DNA of 64,000 nucleotides, taken from assembly GCA_020634575.1 (NCBI GenBank), contig JACKBM010000005.1, positions 1 to 64,000 of the forward strand. Direction: 5' to 3'. Position numbers and translations under genes: made by a program. Positions 57,802 to 64,000 of this stretch are shown here, piece after piece. The notes beneath the pieces are model-generated. The model searched no databases, was not told the origin of the DNA, and saw nothing but the letters and a program-made list of their open reading frames with translations. Origin of the DNA: Ardenticatenales bacterium (GTDB taxonomy: Bacteria > Chloroflexota > Anaerolineae > Promineifilales > Promineifilaceae). Numbering within the stretch: the stretch's first letter is position 1; the number at the start of each line of letters is the position of its first letter.

Positions 57802-58164
57802 CTTCTCCCTCCAACTTTTTTAGCCCGAGCAATTTCCCTCATTAAGCCTCGCCACTACCTTCAGCCTTTCTTCAGGCAGGCTTTACTTTGTGCTGTTGCC
57901 TTAGGGAATACTGGGGACCGTGCAACCGTTCAGGTGCTACCAGCTGGTGGCGTTGCCGGTCACATGGTTTACCAATGACATCTCCCTCTATCAGTCACGG
58001 TAAAGCGTGGTGACGGGCGCCGGCCCTGAATCGGGACCATTCAAATTCTGAAAGCTTTCGACCAGATTGAATAAACGTGGTTTGGCAAGATGCCCGATCG
58101 GTGAAGGCACGATCCTTCAGGCTGCATGGCGCGGGAACCACACACACATGGAATGGAGATGAAA
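57802..58164. other. Long leader/intergenic region before the peptide gene
   Basis: 363 bp without a gene. Weak hairpins are GGCAAGATGCC (58084-58094) and a TTCAAATTCTG/CAGATTGAA pairing (58042-58070). No consensus promoter is convincing. A four-codon ATG-GAA-TGG-AGA-TGA frame (58148-58162) ends just before the peptide start. Confidence 0.4.
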
Positions 58165-58293
58165 ATGAATCAGTTCACAATCAACTACAAGCGTGTTACC
58201 CTGGCAATTCTTCTGGCTCTGGCTGCGATGGTGCCGTTCGTACCGATGGTGGCCCAGGCCTGTGGCAGCGGTGGCGCAACCGGCGGTTGCTAA
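58165..58293 (+). CDS. Small exported peptide precursor (CGSGGATGGC)
   Basis: A 42-residue frame that is easily missed. GGAG lies 6 nt before the ATG. The product has a charged start (MNQFTINYKR), a hydrophobic core of about 18 residues, and an AQA signal-peptidase site at residue 32. Cleavage would release the decapeptide CGSGGATGGC, with Cys at both ends and otherwise Gly, Ser, Ala and Thr. It could be disulfide-closed; if the site acts as a lipobox, Cys1 could instead be lipidated. A strong terminator follows. It is convergent with an HTH-NB-ARC and TPR regulator pair. A signal-peptide role is inferred, not shown. Confidence 0.65.
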   Translation: MNQFTINYKRVTLAILLALAAMVPFVPMVAQACGSGGATGGC

Positions 58294-58313
58294 ACATCTG
58301 ATGTAAGAACATT

Positions 58314-58347
58314 AAAGGGGAACAGGTCCATACTGTTCCCCTTTTTT
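58314..58347. terminator. Terminator shared by peptide gene and TPR gene
   Basis: AAAGGGGAACAG (58314-58325) pairs with CTGTTCCCCTTT (58333-58344), followed by T-tract and the stop of the convergent TPR gene. It serves the plus strand well and perhaps the minus strand. Confidence 0.85.
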
Positions 58348-59539
58348 ATTGGTAACGTTTCAGGGCGTCACGGACCTGGGCGGCGATGATGTGGTCGGGA
58401 TTTGTGCTGATAAGAGCCAGGCTTTCCAGCCGATCTTTTTCTGCCTGGTCCGCCCATCCGAGCTTGCGATAAACACCAAAGCGTGTTGCCAGGGAGTAGG
58501 CGAGCCGCAACTTATTGTCCTGCTCTTGCCAAAAGCGTACGGCTTCGTTGAGGTAAGGCAGCCCTTCCATCGGACGGCCATCAGCCAGAGCTGTATCGCC
58601 CAGCCCGTGCGCGGTCATGGCCAGTAACCAGAGGTGGCTCCGCTCACGTAGATAATTTGTATCAATGCTTTGAAAAAGGTCGGTTGCCGCTTCATAGTTT
58701 GCCTGCCAGTAATAGATGGCCGCAAGGTTGATGCGACAAAGGTAAAGATCGTAAAGATCGCCGGTGACCATGAGAAGCTGTTCCGCCAGGCGGTATTTCT
58801 CAATAGCCTCTTCCCGCTGAGCCATGGCGCTAAGCGCATAACCCCAATTGATATAGATCCTGGCCTGCTCGATAAGGCTATCCCCCCGATTCTGTTGAAT
58901 CGTAAGGGCCTGCACAAAATAGGCTTCCGATTGCTCTGGCTCTTGCAAATCAAGAGCCAGAAGGCCGCGCAGGCTGAGGACAGAGGCAAGCTCCTGGGGG
59001 CTGGCTTCTGCTTGAGTGAATTGCTGACGCGACTTTTCGGCAAGCGGTAGAGCTTCTGCGGCTCGCTGTAGGCGGTACATGTCGGTAGCCAGCTGATAAC
59101 AGGCAAGGCCAATCAGGCCGGGATCCGCCAGCTTTTCGGCCAGGGCCAGGGCCTGTTGGTGGATCTGGACAGCGTCATGAAGCGACTGCTGGGTATTCTG
59201 GTAGCCAATGAGCTGCCCGAGGCGGCAAAGCAGCCTACAGAAGAGGGCATTGTCCTGAATGGGGGCGATGTCGACAGACTTTTGCAGCCAGCCAACCCAT
59301 TCATAATTCAGGTGCAGGCGTTCGATATAGCGAAACAGGTGCAGTAGTGTCTGCACAGTCTCTTCCCAGAGCTCGGGGTTCTGCAGCCCCCGGCTGATCG
59401 CCTTGCGCATATCGTCGTTACGGCGCAGCAGCATGGCGACATCATTTTCATTGGTATCGATGTTTTGGCGTTGCCAGAAGCGCAGGGTGTTAGCTGTTAC
59501 TTCCTGCAAAAGCTGTTGTTCGAGATCAGTTGCTTTCAT
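58346..59539 (-). CDS. TPR-repeat protein
   Basis: About 397 residues, nearly all TPR-like helices (for example GLACYQLATDMYRLQRAAEALPLAEKS and YINWGYALSAMAQREEAIEKY, quoted by their core words). No catalytic motif is seen. The ATG at 59539 lies inside the 3' end of the HTH-NB-ARC gene (overlap of about 14 nt), so the two are translationally coupled. In many STAND regulators HTH, NB-ARC and TPR are one chain; here they are split. TPR domains of that kind bind ligands or peptides. Ligand unknown. Confidence 0.85.
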   Translation of the reverse strand: MKATDLEQQLLQEVTANTLRFWQRQNIDTNENDVAMLLRRNDDMRKAISRGLQNPELWEETVQTLLHLFRYIERLHLNYEWVGWLQKSVDIAPIQDNALFCRLLCRLGQLIGYQNTQQSLHDAVQIHQQALALAEKLADPGLIGLACYQLATDMYRLQRAAEALPLAEKSRQQFTQAEASPQELASVLSLRGLLALDLQEPEQSEAYFVQALTIQQNRGDSLIEQARIYINWGYALSAMAQREEAIEKYRLAEQLLMVTGDLYDLYLCRINLAAIYYWQANYEAATDLFQSIDTNYLRERSHLWLLAMTAHGLGDTALADGRPMEGLPYLNEAVRFWQEQDNKLRLAYSLATRFGVYRKLGWADQAEKDRLESLALISTNPDHIIAAQVRDALKRYQ

Positions 59540-60938
59540 CAAACCTAGTGGTGAGGAAATTCAGGGTTAATTGGTGCAAAGCGTAGCGTCGTTCCGTGAA
59601 ATTTCCCTGGATTTCCAGAATAGAAGCGAGACTCAACTCCTGAACGGTAGATAAAAACTGATCAGCGGTCAGGTTGCTGATGGCGGTGAGTTCTGCGGCG
59701 GTGCCACCGGCCGGTGAAAAGTTGTAAATGGCCAGCAGTAATGTCTGGCTGGCAATCGATAATTTCTCCCAGGTCCGCTCAAAGATATCGTGATAAAGTG
59801 CCTCAACAGGTTGCCCCTGCCCGGAGGCAAACGCGTCAATCACTTCAGCCAGAGAAGAGCGCTTGAGGAGCGTTGTGATAAGCAGGATGGCTTGTGGATG
59901 CCCGTTCGTTATGGCCAGGATCTGCTCGATATGCTCTTCAGAGACCTCATCGCGCCGGGCAACGCCCTGGTCCTGCAAATGGAACAGCAGCAGGGCCCGC
60001 GCGTCCGCCTTGGAAAGCTCATGAATCGCGCGGGCGGGCACGACGATATGATTCTGCGGCTGGTTACGGCTGGTGATAATGAAGAAGCTGCGCCCGACAA
60101 TGGTACGGAGTTGTTCCAGGAAATAGCTGACAACCGCAGTGGACTCGATGTTATCAATGAGAATCAAGTATTCACGCTCGCTCAAAGCTTCCCGCAACAT
60201 GCGCTCGCGATGATTCAGCGGCAGCAAATTCTGGCCCGGGGCAATAAAACTAATCAGGCGCCCAACAGCCAGATCCCAATACTCTTCCGGCGACCGTGTC
60301 TGGCCGACGACCTCACCGGGCAGTCCGACAAAAAGCAATTGCTTATACCAGGGCTGGCGGGCAACATGATAAGCCAGGGCCATAGCCACAGTGGTCTTGC
60401 CGATACCGCCCAGTCCCGTTAGCAGCAGCATATGCTGGTTGTCACCTGGCTCTGTGAGAGGCTCCAGCTCCAGCAGCAGCTTGTCAAGGCCAAAGGTGCG
60501 GCGATACTCAGGGACCGGAAAATCCTTGAGCTTCAGGGGCATCTCCGGGGCAGCTTCCAGCTGCTCCGCGTCCCAGATAATCTGGATTAGCCAGTCGGCG
60601 CCATCCTTTTGCCGGCGAGAAAGCGTTGCTGTGGAGATATTAAATCTCTCTGCCAGGCTGCGCCGTGACTCGCCCTGGAAGTAAAAAGCGTCGACAATAG
60701 CGGCGATTTCTTCATTCTGGGGGTCTTGCTCTTTGGTGGCGGCAGCTCGCTGTTTTAATGTGTCCAGGGCTTTGTCCAGAATAGCACGGGCCAATTGCTG
60801 GGGCGGGGCAGCCTGCTCCCTGATAAGAGCCTGCTGAAAAAGGCGAAGATTGCGTAAATGAGTGACAAGATCTGAATCATTTACGCGCAAGGCGCGCAGT
60901 GCAGCAAAAATTTGAGCAGCAAAGGCGTCAGTTATCAT
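59526..60938 (-). CDS. HTH-NB-ARC STAND regulator
   Basis: A 470-residue protein. Residues about 75-120 form a helix-turn-helix (SRRSLAERFNISTATLSRRQ). The NB-ARC ATPase has its P-loop at GLGGIGKTT (175-183), Walker B in LILIDNIES, and a sensor-like FFIITSRNQ. A winged-helix-like end (about 390-470) completes the STAND core. Such proteins are ATP-dependent transcriptional switches or immune-type sensors. The start codon itself lies in an ATCATGAT palindrome, with related words upstream (60956-60984). The same words precede the DUF3179 gene, suggesting a shared regulator. Confidence 0.88.
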   Translation of the reverse strand: MITDAFAAQIFAALRALRVNDSDLVTHLRNLRLFQQALIREQAAPPQQLARAILDKALDTLKQRAAATKEQDPQNEEIAAIVDAFYFQGESRRSLAERFNISTATLSRRQKDGADWLIQIIWDAEQLEAAPEMPLKLKDFPVPEYRRTFGLDKLLLELEPLTEPGDNQHMLLLTGLGGIGKTTVAMALAYHVARQPWYKQLLFVGLPGEVVGQTRSPEEYWDLAVGRLISFIAPGQNLLPLNHRERMLREALSEREYLILIDNIESTAVVSYFLEQLRTIVGRSFFIITSRNQPQNHIVVPARAIHELSKADARALLLFHLQDQGVARRDEVSEEHIEQILAITNGHPQAILLITTLLKRSSLAEVIDAFASGQGQPVEALYHDIFERTWEKLSIASQTLLLAIYNFSPAGGTAAELTAISNLTADQFLSTVQELSLASILEIQGNFTERRYALHQLTLNFLTTRFDESN

Positions 60939-60984
60939 GATTTACCGGTTTGGTGTGATAAATTTTGACCCCATCATGATAAAT
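60932..60984. promoter_or_regulatory. ATCATGAT/TGATAAAT operator-like sites
   Basis: ATCATGAT at 60934-60941 covers the start codon. TGATAAAT lies at 60956-60963 and ATCATGATAAAT at 60973-60984. The pair of words is repeated upstream of the DUF3179 gene at 62680-62702. Confidence 0.5.
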
Positions 60985-61396
60985 TCTACCAACTTATCTC
61001 GTATATACTAATCGTAGTCGTAAAACCAGTTGGGGCTACTTGGCAGACAACAACGCAGCACGGGCTGTTGCTGGTGTTAATATTCAACAACGTTGCTCTT
61101 GATCGTTGTCTGGAAAAGCGACTACCTATCTCATCTAGTAAGGGGGATGAGCAAAGACGCTTTTTTGCCAGGTTTGTTGATAATCTATCCGGAGAGTTGG
61201 CAAGCCTGGCACCAGGTGCTTCGTGGGGGAACGCCTAGGGACGCAGTTGATTAACTGATTCAAGCAACGGCCGATGTCAGATGTTGAGGGATGATATCTG
61301 GCATCGGCCTGTTTGCTAGGTGGGTGGATGCAATATGGGCCAGGCAATTTTGCCTGGCCCAACCCGTTTATTGGGGAGTTGGCAACAAACCGCACC
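60939..61396. other. Gene-poor region with hairpins between regulator and DUF3179 genes
   Basis: 458 bp. It holds the operator-like words, a doubtful 35-codon frame (61147-61254), and two hairpins: GGCCGATG/CATCGGCC with inner TCAGAT/ATCTG (61269-61309) and a perfect GGGCCAGGCAA/TTGCCTGGCCC (61338-61361). The second lies just beyond the DUF3179 stop and may end its transcript, although no T-run follows. Confidence 0.5.
61147..61254 (+). CDS. Doubtful 35-residue peptide
   Basis: ATG at 61147, stop at 61252-61254, product beginning MSKDAFLPGLLIIYPESWQ. AGGGGG touches the ATG with almost no spacing, so initiation is questionable. A hairpin follows 15 nt downstream. It is listed because of the small-peptide theme of this locus. 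Confidence 0.2.
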   Translation: MSKDAFLPGLLIIYPESWQAWHQVLRGGTPRDAVD

Positions 61397-62656
61397 TCAT
61401 GAATCAGCATCCTGATAGATGATAGTGTCCGGCCGAAACGCGGCCCAGGAAAACCAGAAATGGTCCGCGTGCACAATAGGCGTGAGCTGGCGGCCAACCA
61501 GAGGCCCGGCCACCGCCAACCCCACAATATTCCAGCTGCTGCCCGTTTCCGCATCGACAAATAGATCGCCTTCCCGACTAAACGTGAGCAGTTGCCCATC
61601 CAGTTCCCGCGCAAACACATTGGTAGCCCCCACATCCTCGCCTTCGGCAATGGTGCGGTTGCCCAGGGCGCTGGCGGTGCCAGGGCGATGGAACAGAACC
61701 AGCTCATGCCCGGCCTGACTATCATTTATCACGCCTTGCTCAGCCAATAGCTCCAAGGGATAAGCCAGCGCTAGCGCTTCGTCGGCGAAGTAGAGCGTCA
61801 CAACGCGCGCCATAGCCGGGAGGCGACCATCCAGCTCGCCCGTAAAAAGGAAAGGATTGCTGCCGATCGTGTCATACCCGGCATAGGGGTTGGTGCCATA
61901 GGCGCGGTTGAACCCGGTCTCGCGGGAGAGCACCTGGCCCAGAGTGTAGGCCTCCTTAAAATCGGCGTAGCTGATGATGGCGGAGGGGAGAAATTCCAGC
62001 TGGGAACCAGTCAGCTCACCCACGATCGCCTCGCCGGTGAACTGCTGCCAGAGTGATTCTGTCTGTCTATCCCACATGACCAGATCCGAATTACGCAACA
62101 GGCCGGAGGTGCCGAAGTCATAGACCGTATCGCCGAGGTGGCGGTTAAAGACGATGGCTGAATTACAGAGGGGGCAAAAGGTGACGGTCACCACCTCACC
62201 GCCGACCTCATCGTTGACGATTTCGTGCCAGGTGAGGATTTGCAGCGGGTAGGCGCGGGCATCGCCATTAATCAGCAGGGAAATGACCGGTTCATTGTCG
62301 GCTAGCCATTCATCGGCGGCGCTAAAAGGGACGAATTGTGGGTCGTCCAGCGGCGGGATGCCGTCACGGGGCGGGCCGCCGGCGAACAGCTCGTCCAGGT
62401 CAATAGCGCTGTTCGACCAATCGGTTGCCCAACTGCCGACATTGCTGGCCAGGCGATCCGGTAGCAGGTTGGTTGTTGTTGGCTGGGTGGTGGCGGTCTG
62501 GGTATTGGCGGTTGGCTCTGGTGCCGTACCGGCCGGTGCCGCCATCGCTGTCTCACTTTCTGTTGCCTCGGTCACCCCGCCGCTGGTCGGCGTGCAGGCC
62601 GTCAATAACAGCGTCATGAGTAGCCAGGCGAATGTCAAAACGGTATGCCTGTGCAT
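61397..62656 (-). CDS. DUF3179 lipoprotein
   Basis: 419 residues. AAAGGA lies 7-8 nt before the ATG at 62656. The signal peptide ends in the lipobox LLLTAC. After a Thr/Ala-rich linker comes the DUF3179 domain with TWHEIVNDEVGG, TFCPLCNSAIVF (CxxC), GTSGLLRNSDLVM and SLWQQFTGEA. The function of the family is unknown; the paired Cys may bind metal or be redox-active. Operator-like words shared with the STAND regulator gene lie 24-46 nt upstream. The longer frame to 62773 crosses these words. Confidence 0.9.
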   Translation of the reverse strand: MHRHTVLTFAWLLMTLLLTACTPTSGGVTEATESETAMAAPAGTAPEPTANTQTATTQPTTTNLLPDRLASNVGSWATDWSNSAIDLDELFAGGPPRDGIPPLDDPQFVPFSAADEWLADNEPVISLLINGDARAYPLQILTWHEIVNDEVGGEVVTVTFCPLCNSAIVFNRHLGDTVYDFGTSGLLRNSDLVMWDRQTESLWQQFTGEAIVGELTGSQLEFLPSAIISYADFKEAYTLGQVLSRETGFNRAYGTNPYAGYDTIGSNPFLFTGELDGRLPAMARVVTLYFADEALALAYPLELLAEQGVINDSQAGHELVLFHRPGTASALGNRTIAEGEDVGATNVFARELDGQLLTFSREGDLFVDAETGSSWNIVGLAVAGPLVGRQLTPIVHADHFWFSWAAFRPDTIIYQDADS

Positions 62657-62679
62657 CAGTTTATCCTTTTTTTGTATCG

Positions 62680-62702
62680 ATTTATCACCAGGATCATGAT
62701 AA
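62680..62702. promoter_or_regulatory. Operator-like words upstream of DUF3179
   Basis: ATTTATCA (62680-62687), 5 bp, ATCATGATAA (62693-62702). Both words also occur upstream of the HTH-NB-ARC gene. Confidence 0.5.
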
Positions 62703-62772
62703 CCATTTGAGGCGGCAATTCCGTAAGCCGCCTTCCTGAAATGATGCTTGGACCGTACTGTCAGCCAACCCA

Positions 62773-62801
62773 TTGCGACATTGTGGCGGGTTCGTCATAA
62801 T
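62773..62801 (+). promoter_or_regulatory. Sigma-70 promoter of the rhomboid operon
   Basis: TTGCGA (62773-62778), exactly 17 bp, CATAAT (62796-62801). The leader is about 12 nt. Confidence 0.6.
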
Positions 62802-62819
62802 ATCAGCAGCGGGAAAGCT

Positions 62820-63389
62820 ATGGATTTACTGCTTCAAACTCTACGTCAGCAATGGATTGTTCTCGGCTCGTTTGTCGCCGTCATGATTGGCCTGCGTTTT
62901 TTGGACGCACGGTTGGGTGGCCGGTTGCTGAACCAGCTGGCGCTGGAACCCCGGACGGTGCCAGCACCCATCACTTTCTTTTCCTATGCCTTCATGCACC
63001 TGGACAGGCAGCACCTGTTTGGCAATCTGCTTTACTTTTTGCCGTTTGGTTGGCTCATTCTGTTCCAGGGTATTCGCAACTTTCTGCTGGTGACGCTGTT
63101 GATAACCTTTCTGACAGCGCTTGGCGTCTGGTTGTTTGGCACAAAGGGCTCCCGGCAAGTGGGTTCCAGCGGCCTTAACCTGGGCTATCTGGGCTACTTG
63201 ATGTCAGCCGGCCTTTTTAATGCTGATGTGGGGATGATTGTACTTTCCCTCTTCGTATTCCTCATCTTCCACGGCCTGTTTCGCCAGATTCTGCCCTGGC
63301 AGCGCGGCGTCTCAACCTCAGGTCATTTTTTTGGCTTCCTGAGCGGTATCGCCACAGCCTGGCTGCTGACCTGGTATTACACACAATGA
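62820..63389 (+). CDS. Rhomboid-family intramembrane serine protease
   Basis: 189 residues, about six membrane helices. The rhomboid markers are HLDRQHLFGN (His60, His65, Asn69), the catalytic Ser117 in VGSSGLNLG and His169 in TSGHFFGF. All are in the right order and spacing, so the protein should be active. Rhomboids cut membrane proteins near the outer face of the bilayer. GGGAAAG is a fair ribosome site. It is the first gene of a plus-strand operon. Confidence 0.85.
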   Translation: MDLLLQTLRQQWIVLGSFVAVMIGLRFLDARLGGRLLNQLALEPRTVPAPITFFSYAFMHLDRQHLFGNLLYFLPFGWLILFQGIRNFLLVTLLITFLTALGVWLFGTKGSRQVGSSGLNLGYLGYLMSAGLFNADVGMIVLSLFVFLIFHGLFRQILPWQRGVSTSGHFFGFLSGIATAWLLTWYYTQ

Positions 63390-63403
63390 TGGATTAAAAA
63401 CTG

Positions 63404-63841
63404 ATGACAGATGCCAAACGCTGGCAGTTTGCGCCTCAAGCGGCTCAGGCTCTGGTGGCTAACACCGCCCTGGAACCGCTCGGTGTGACGATTACTGCCC
63501 TTGACGAAGAACAAGTGGTCCTGACCATGCCCATCACCAATGCGGCCCGGCAGCCGATGGGGATGCTGCACGGCGGCGTCAGCCTCCTTCTGGCGGAATC
63601 AGCGGCCAGTATGCACGCTGCCTTTCTCGTGGATGTGAATGAGAAAGTGCCCGTGGGGATTGAAGTGAGCGGCAGCCATCTCAACAGCGCCGCTGATGGT
63701 ACCGTCGCAGCGGTCGGCAAAGTGTTGCGCCTTTCCCGCTCGCTGGTGGTCCACGAGGTGGCTATCTGGCACCAGGAGACGGGCAAACAACTTTCGGCGG
63801 TCCGGGTGACCAATTATTACAAGACGGTAAAGCGAACATGA
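63404..63841 (+). CDS. Hotdog-fold thioesterase (PaaI/MenI-like)
   Basis: 145 residues. The hotdog signature is GMLHGGVSLLLAESAAS. The family hydrolyses acyl-CoA or aryl-CoA thioesters, such as phenylacetyl-CoA derivatives or dihydroxynaphthoyl-CoA. It lies 14 nt after the rhomboid stop, and its TGA overlaps the ATG of the next gene (ATGA). The substrate cannot be read from sequence. Confidence 0.88.
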   Translation: MTDAKRWQFAPQAAQALVANTALEPLGVTITALDEEQVVLTMPITNAARQPMGMLHGGVSLLLAESAASMHAAFLVDVNEKVPVGIEVSGSHLNSAADGTVAAVGKVLRLSRSLVVHEVAIWHQETGKQLSAVRVTNYYKTVKRT

Positions 63842-64000
63842 TTCCTGAACATTTTCAACTAGACATGAAGCCGGTCGCGCGGCCGGAAGCGATGGTGCGC
63901 GCCCCGGGTGTCCGTATCACGGTTTTGACTGAGCGGCTGCTCCGCCTCGAGCATGATCCGGCTGAGGAGTTTGTCGATCGGGCCAGCCAGGTGGTCTGGT
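63838..64000 (+). CDS. Glycoside hydrolase family 31 N terminus (partial)
   Basis: The first 54 codons before the right edge. The start MIPEHFQLDMKPVARPEAMV and the stretch VRITVLTERLLRLEHDPAEE, then FVDRASQVVW, match the N-terminal beta-sandwich of GH31 alpha-glucosidases. The ATG overlaps the thioesterase stop (ATGA), so the genes are translationally coupled. The catalytic domain lies outside the window. Confidence 0.8.
   Translation, partial: MIPEHFQLDMKPVARPEAMVRAPGVRITVLTERLLRLEHDPAEEFVDRASQVVW

Noticed and set aside
57802..58164. A c-di-GMP or other known riboswitch in the peptide-gene leader
   Set aside because: The hairpins do not match the conserved loops of GEMM-type or other riboswitches I can recall.

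Overview
The window looks like a chromosomal segment of an uncultured or little-studied member of the Chloroflexota (Anaerolineae/Caldilineae-like). This is inferred from roughly 60% GC, lipoproteins with Thr/Pro-rich linkers, the DUF2089/SHOCT-type pair, the DUF1501/DUF1800 Tat pair, the zinc-ribbon protein at 24350-24970, and intergenic spaces full of short palindromic repeats. I cannot run a phylogeny, so the assignment is moderate confidence. No rRNA, CRISPR array, transposase or phage module is visible. One tRNA (CAT anticodon) is present.

Layout. 1-8.8 kb: a membrane-anchored P-loop ATPase (open at the left edge), Hsp33, a HAD phosphatase, Ssb, a GNAT enzyme coupled to a tiny membrane protein, then a region of small genes and two tandem small-RNA-like units sharing a promoter box. 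8.8-18.1 kb: two lipoproteins, a tRNA, a GNAT enzyme, and an RNA-repair cluster (Hen1, a Fes-like esterase, Pnkp) followed by a coiled-coil protein. 18.2-28.6 kb: a DUF2089 regulator with a SHOCT/helical-repeat partner, an arylamine N-acetyltransferase-like enzyme with an acyl-CoA synthetase, a thioredoxin-TPR protein, a HicB-like remnant, a Rieske protein and a trans-sulfuration PLP enzyme. 29-33.8 kb: a secreted tripeptidyl-peptidase-like hydrolase and membrane proteins. 38.3-33.2 kb (minus): a tight operon of ABC-F ATPase, CoaE-GNAT fusion, small membrane protein, site-2 protease and lipoprotein. 38.6-49.6 kb (minus): a duplicated glycosidase, the housekeeping sigma factor, the fabF-rnc-reductase operon, an HhH protein, moaC with a moaD-moaE fusion, and pckA. 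49.7-57.8 kb: an MFS transporter, a CysK-like enzyme, a beta-propeller protein, and the DUF1800/DUF1501 export pair. 58-64 kb: a 42-residue exported peptide gene convergent with an HTH-NB-ARC plus TPR regulator pair, a DUF3179 lipoprotein carrying operator-like words shared with the regulator promoter, then rhomboid, thioesterase and GH31 genes.

Three signals are not explained by ordinary gene content. The 10-bp palindrome ACCGGCCGGT occurs at least 31 times, comparable to the HIP1 sites of cyanobacteria. Two roughly 100-nt transcription units at 7.9-8.3 kb share a 20-bp box placed exactly 38 bp upstream of a -10 hexamer. The peptide/STAND-regulator locus at 58.1-62.7 kb resembles a peptide-signalling module. 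Several genes (moaC, the ABC-F gene, a GNAT gene) have a -10 hexamer exactly 6 nt before the start codon, so leaderless mRNAs are probably common here.
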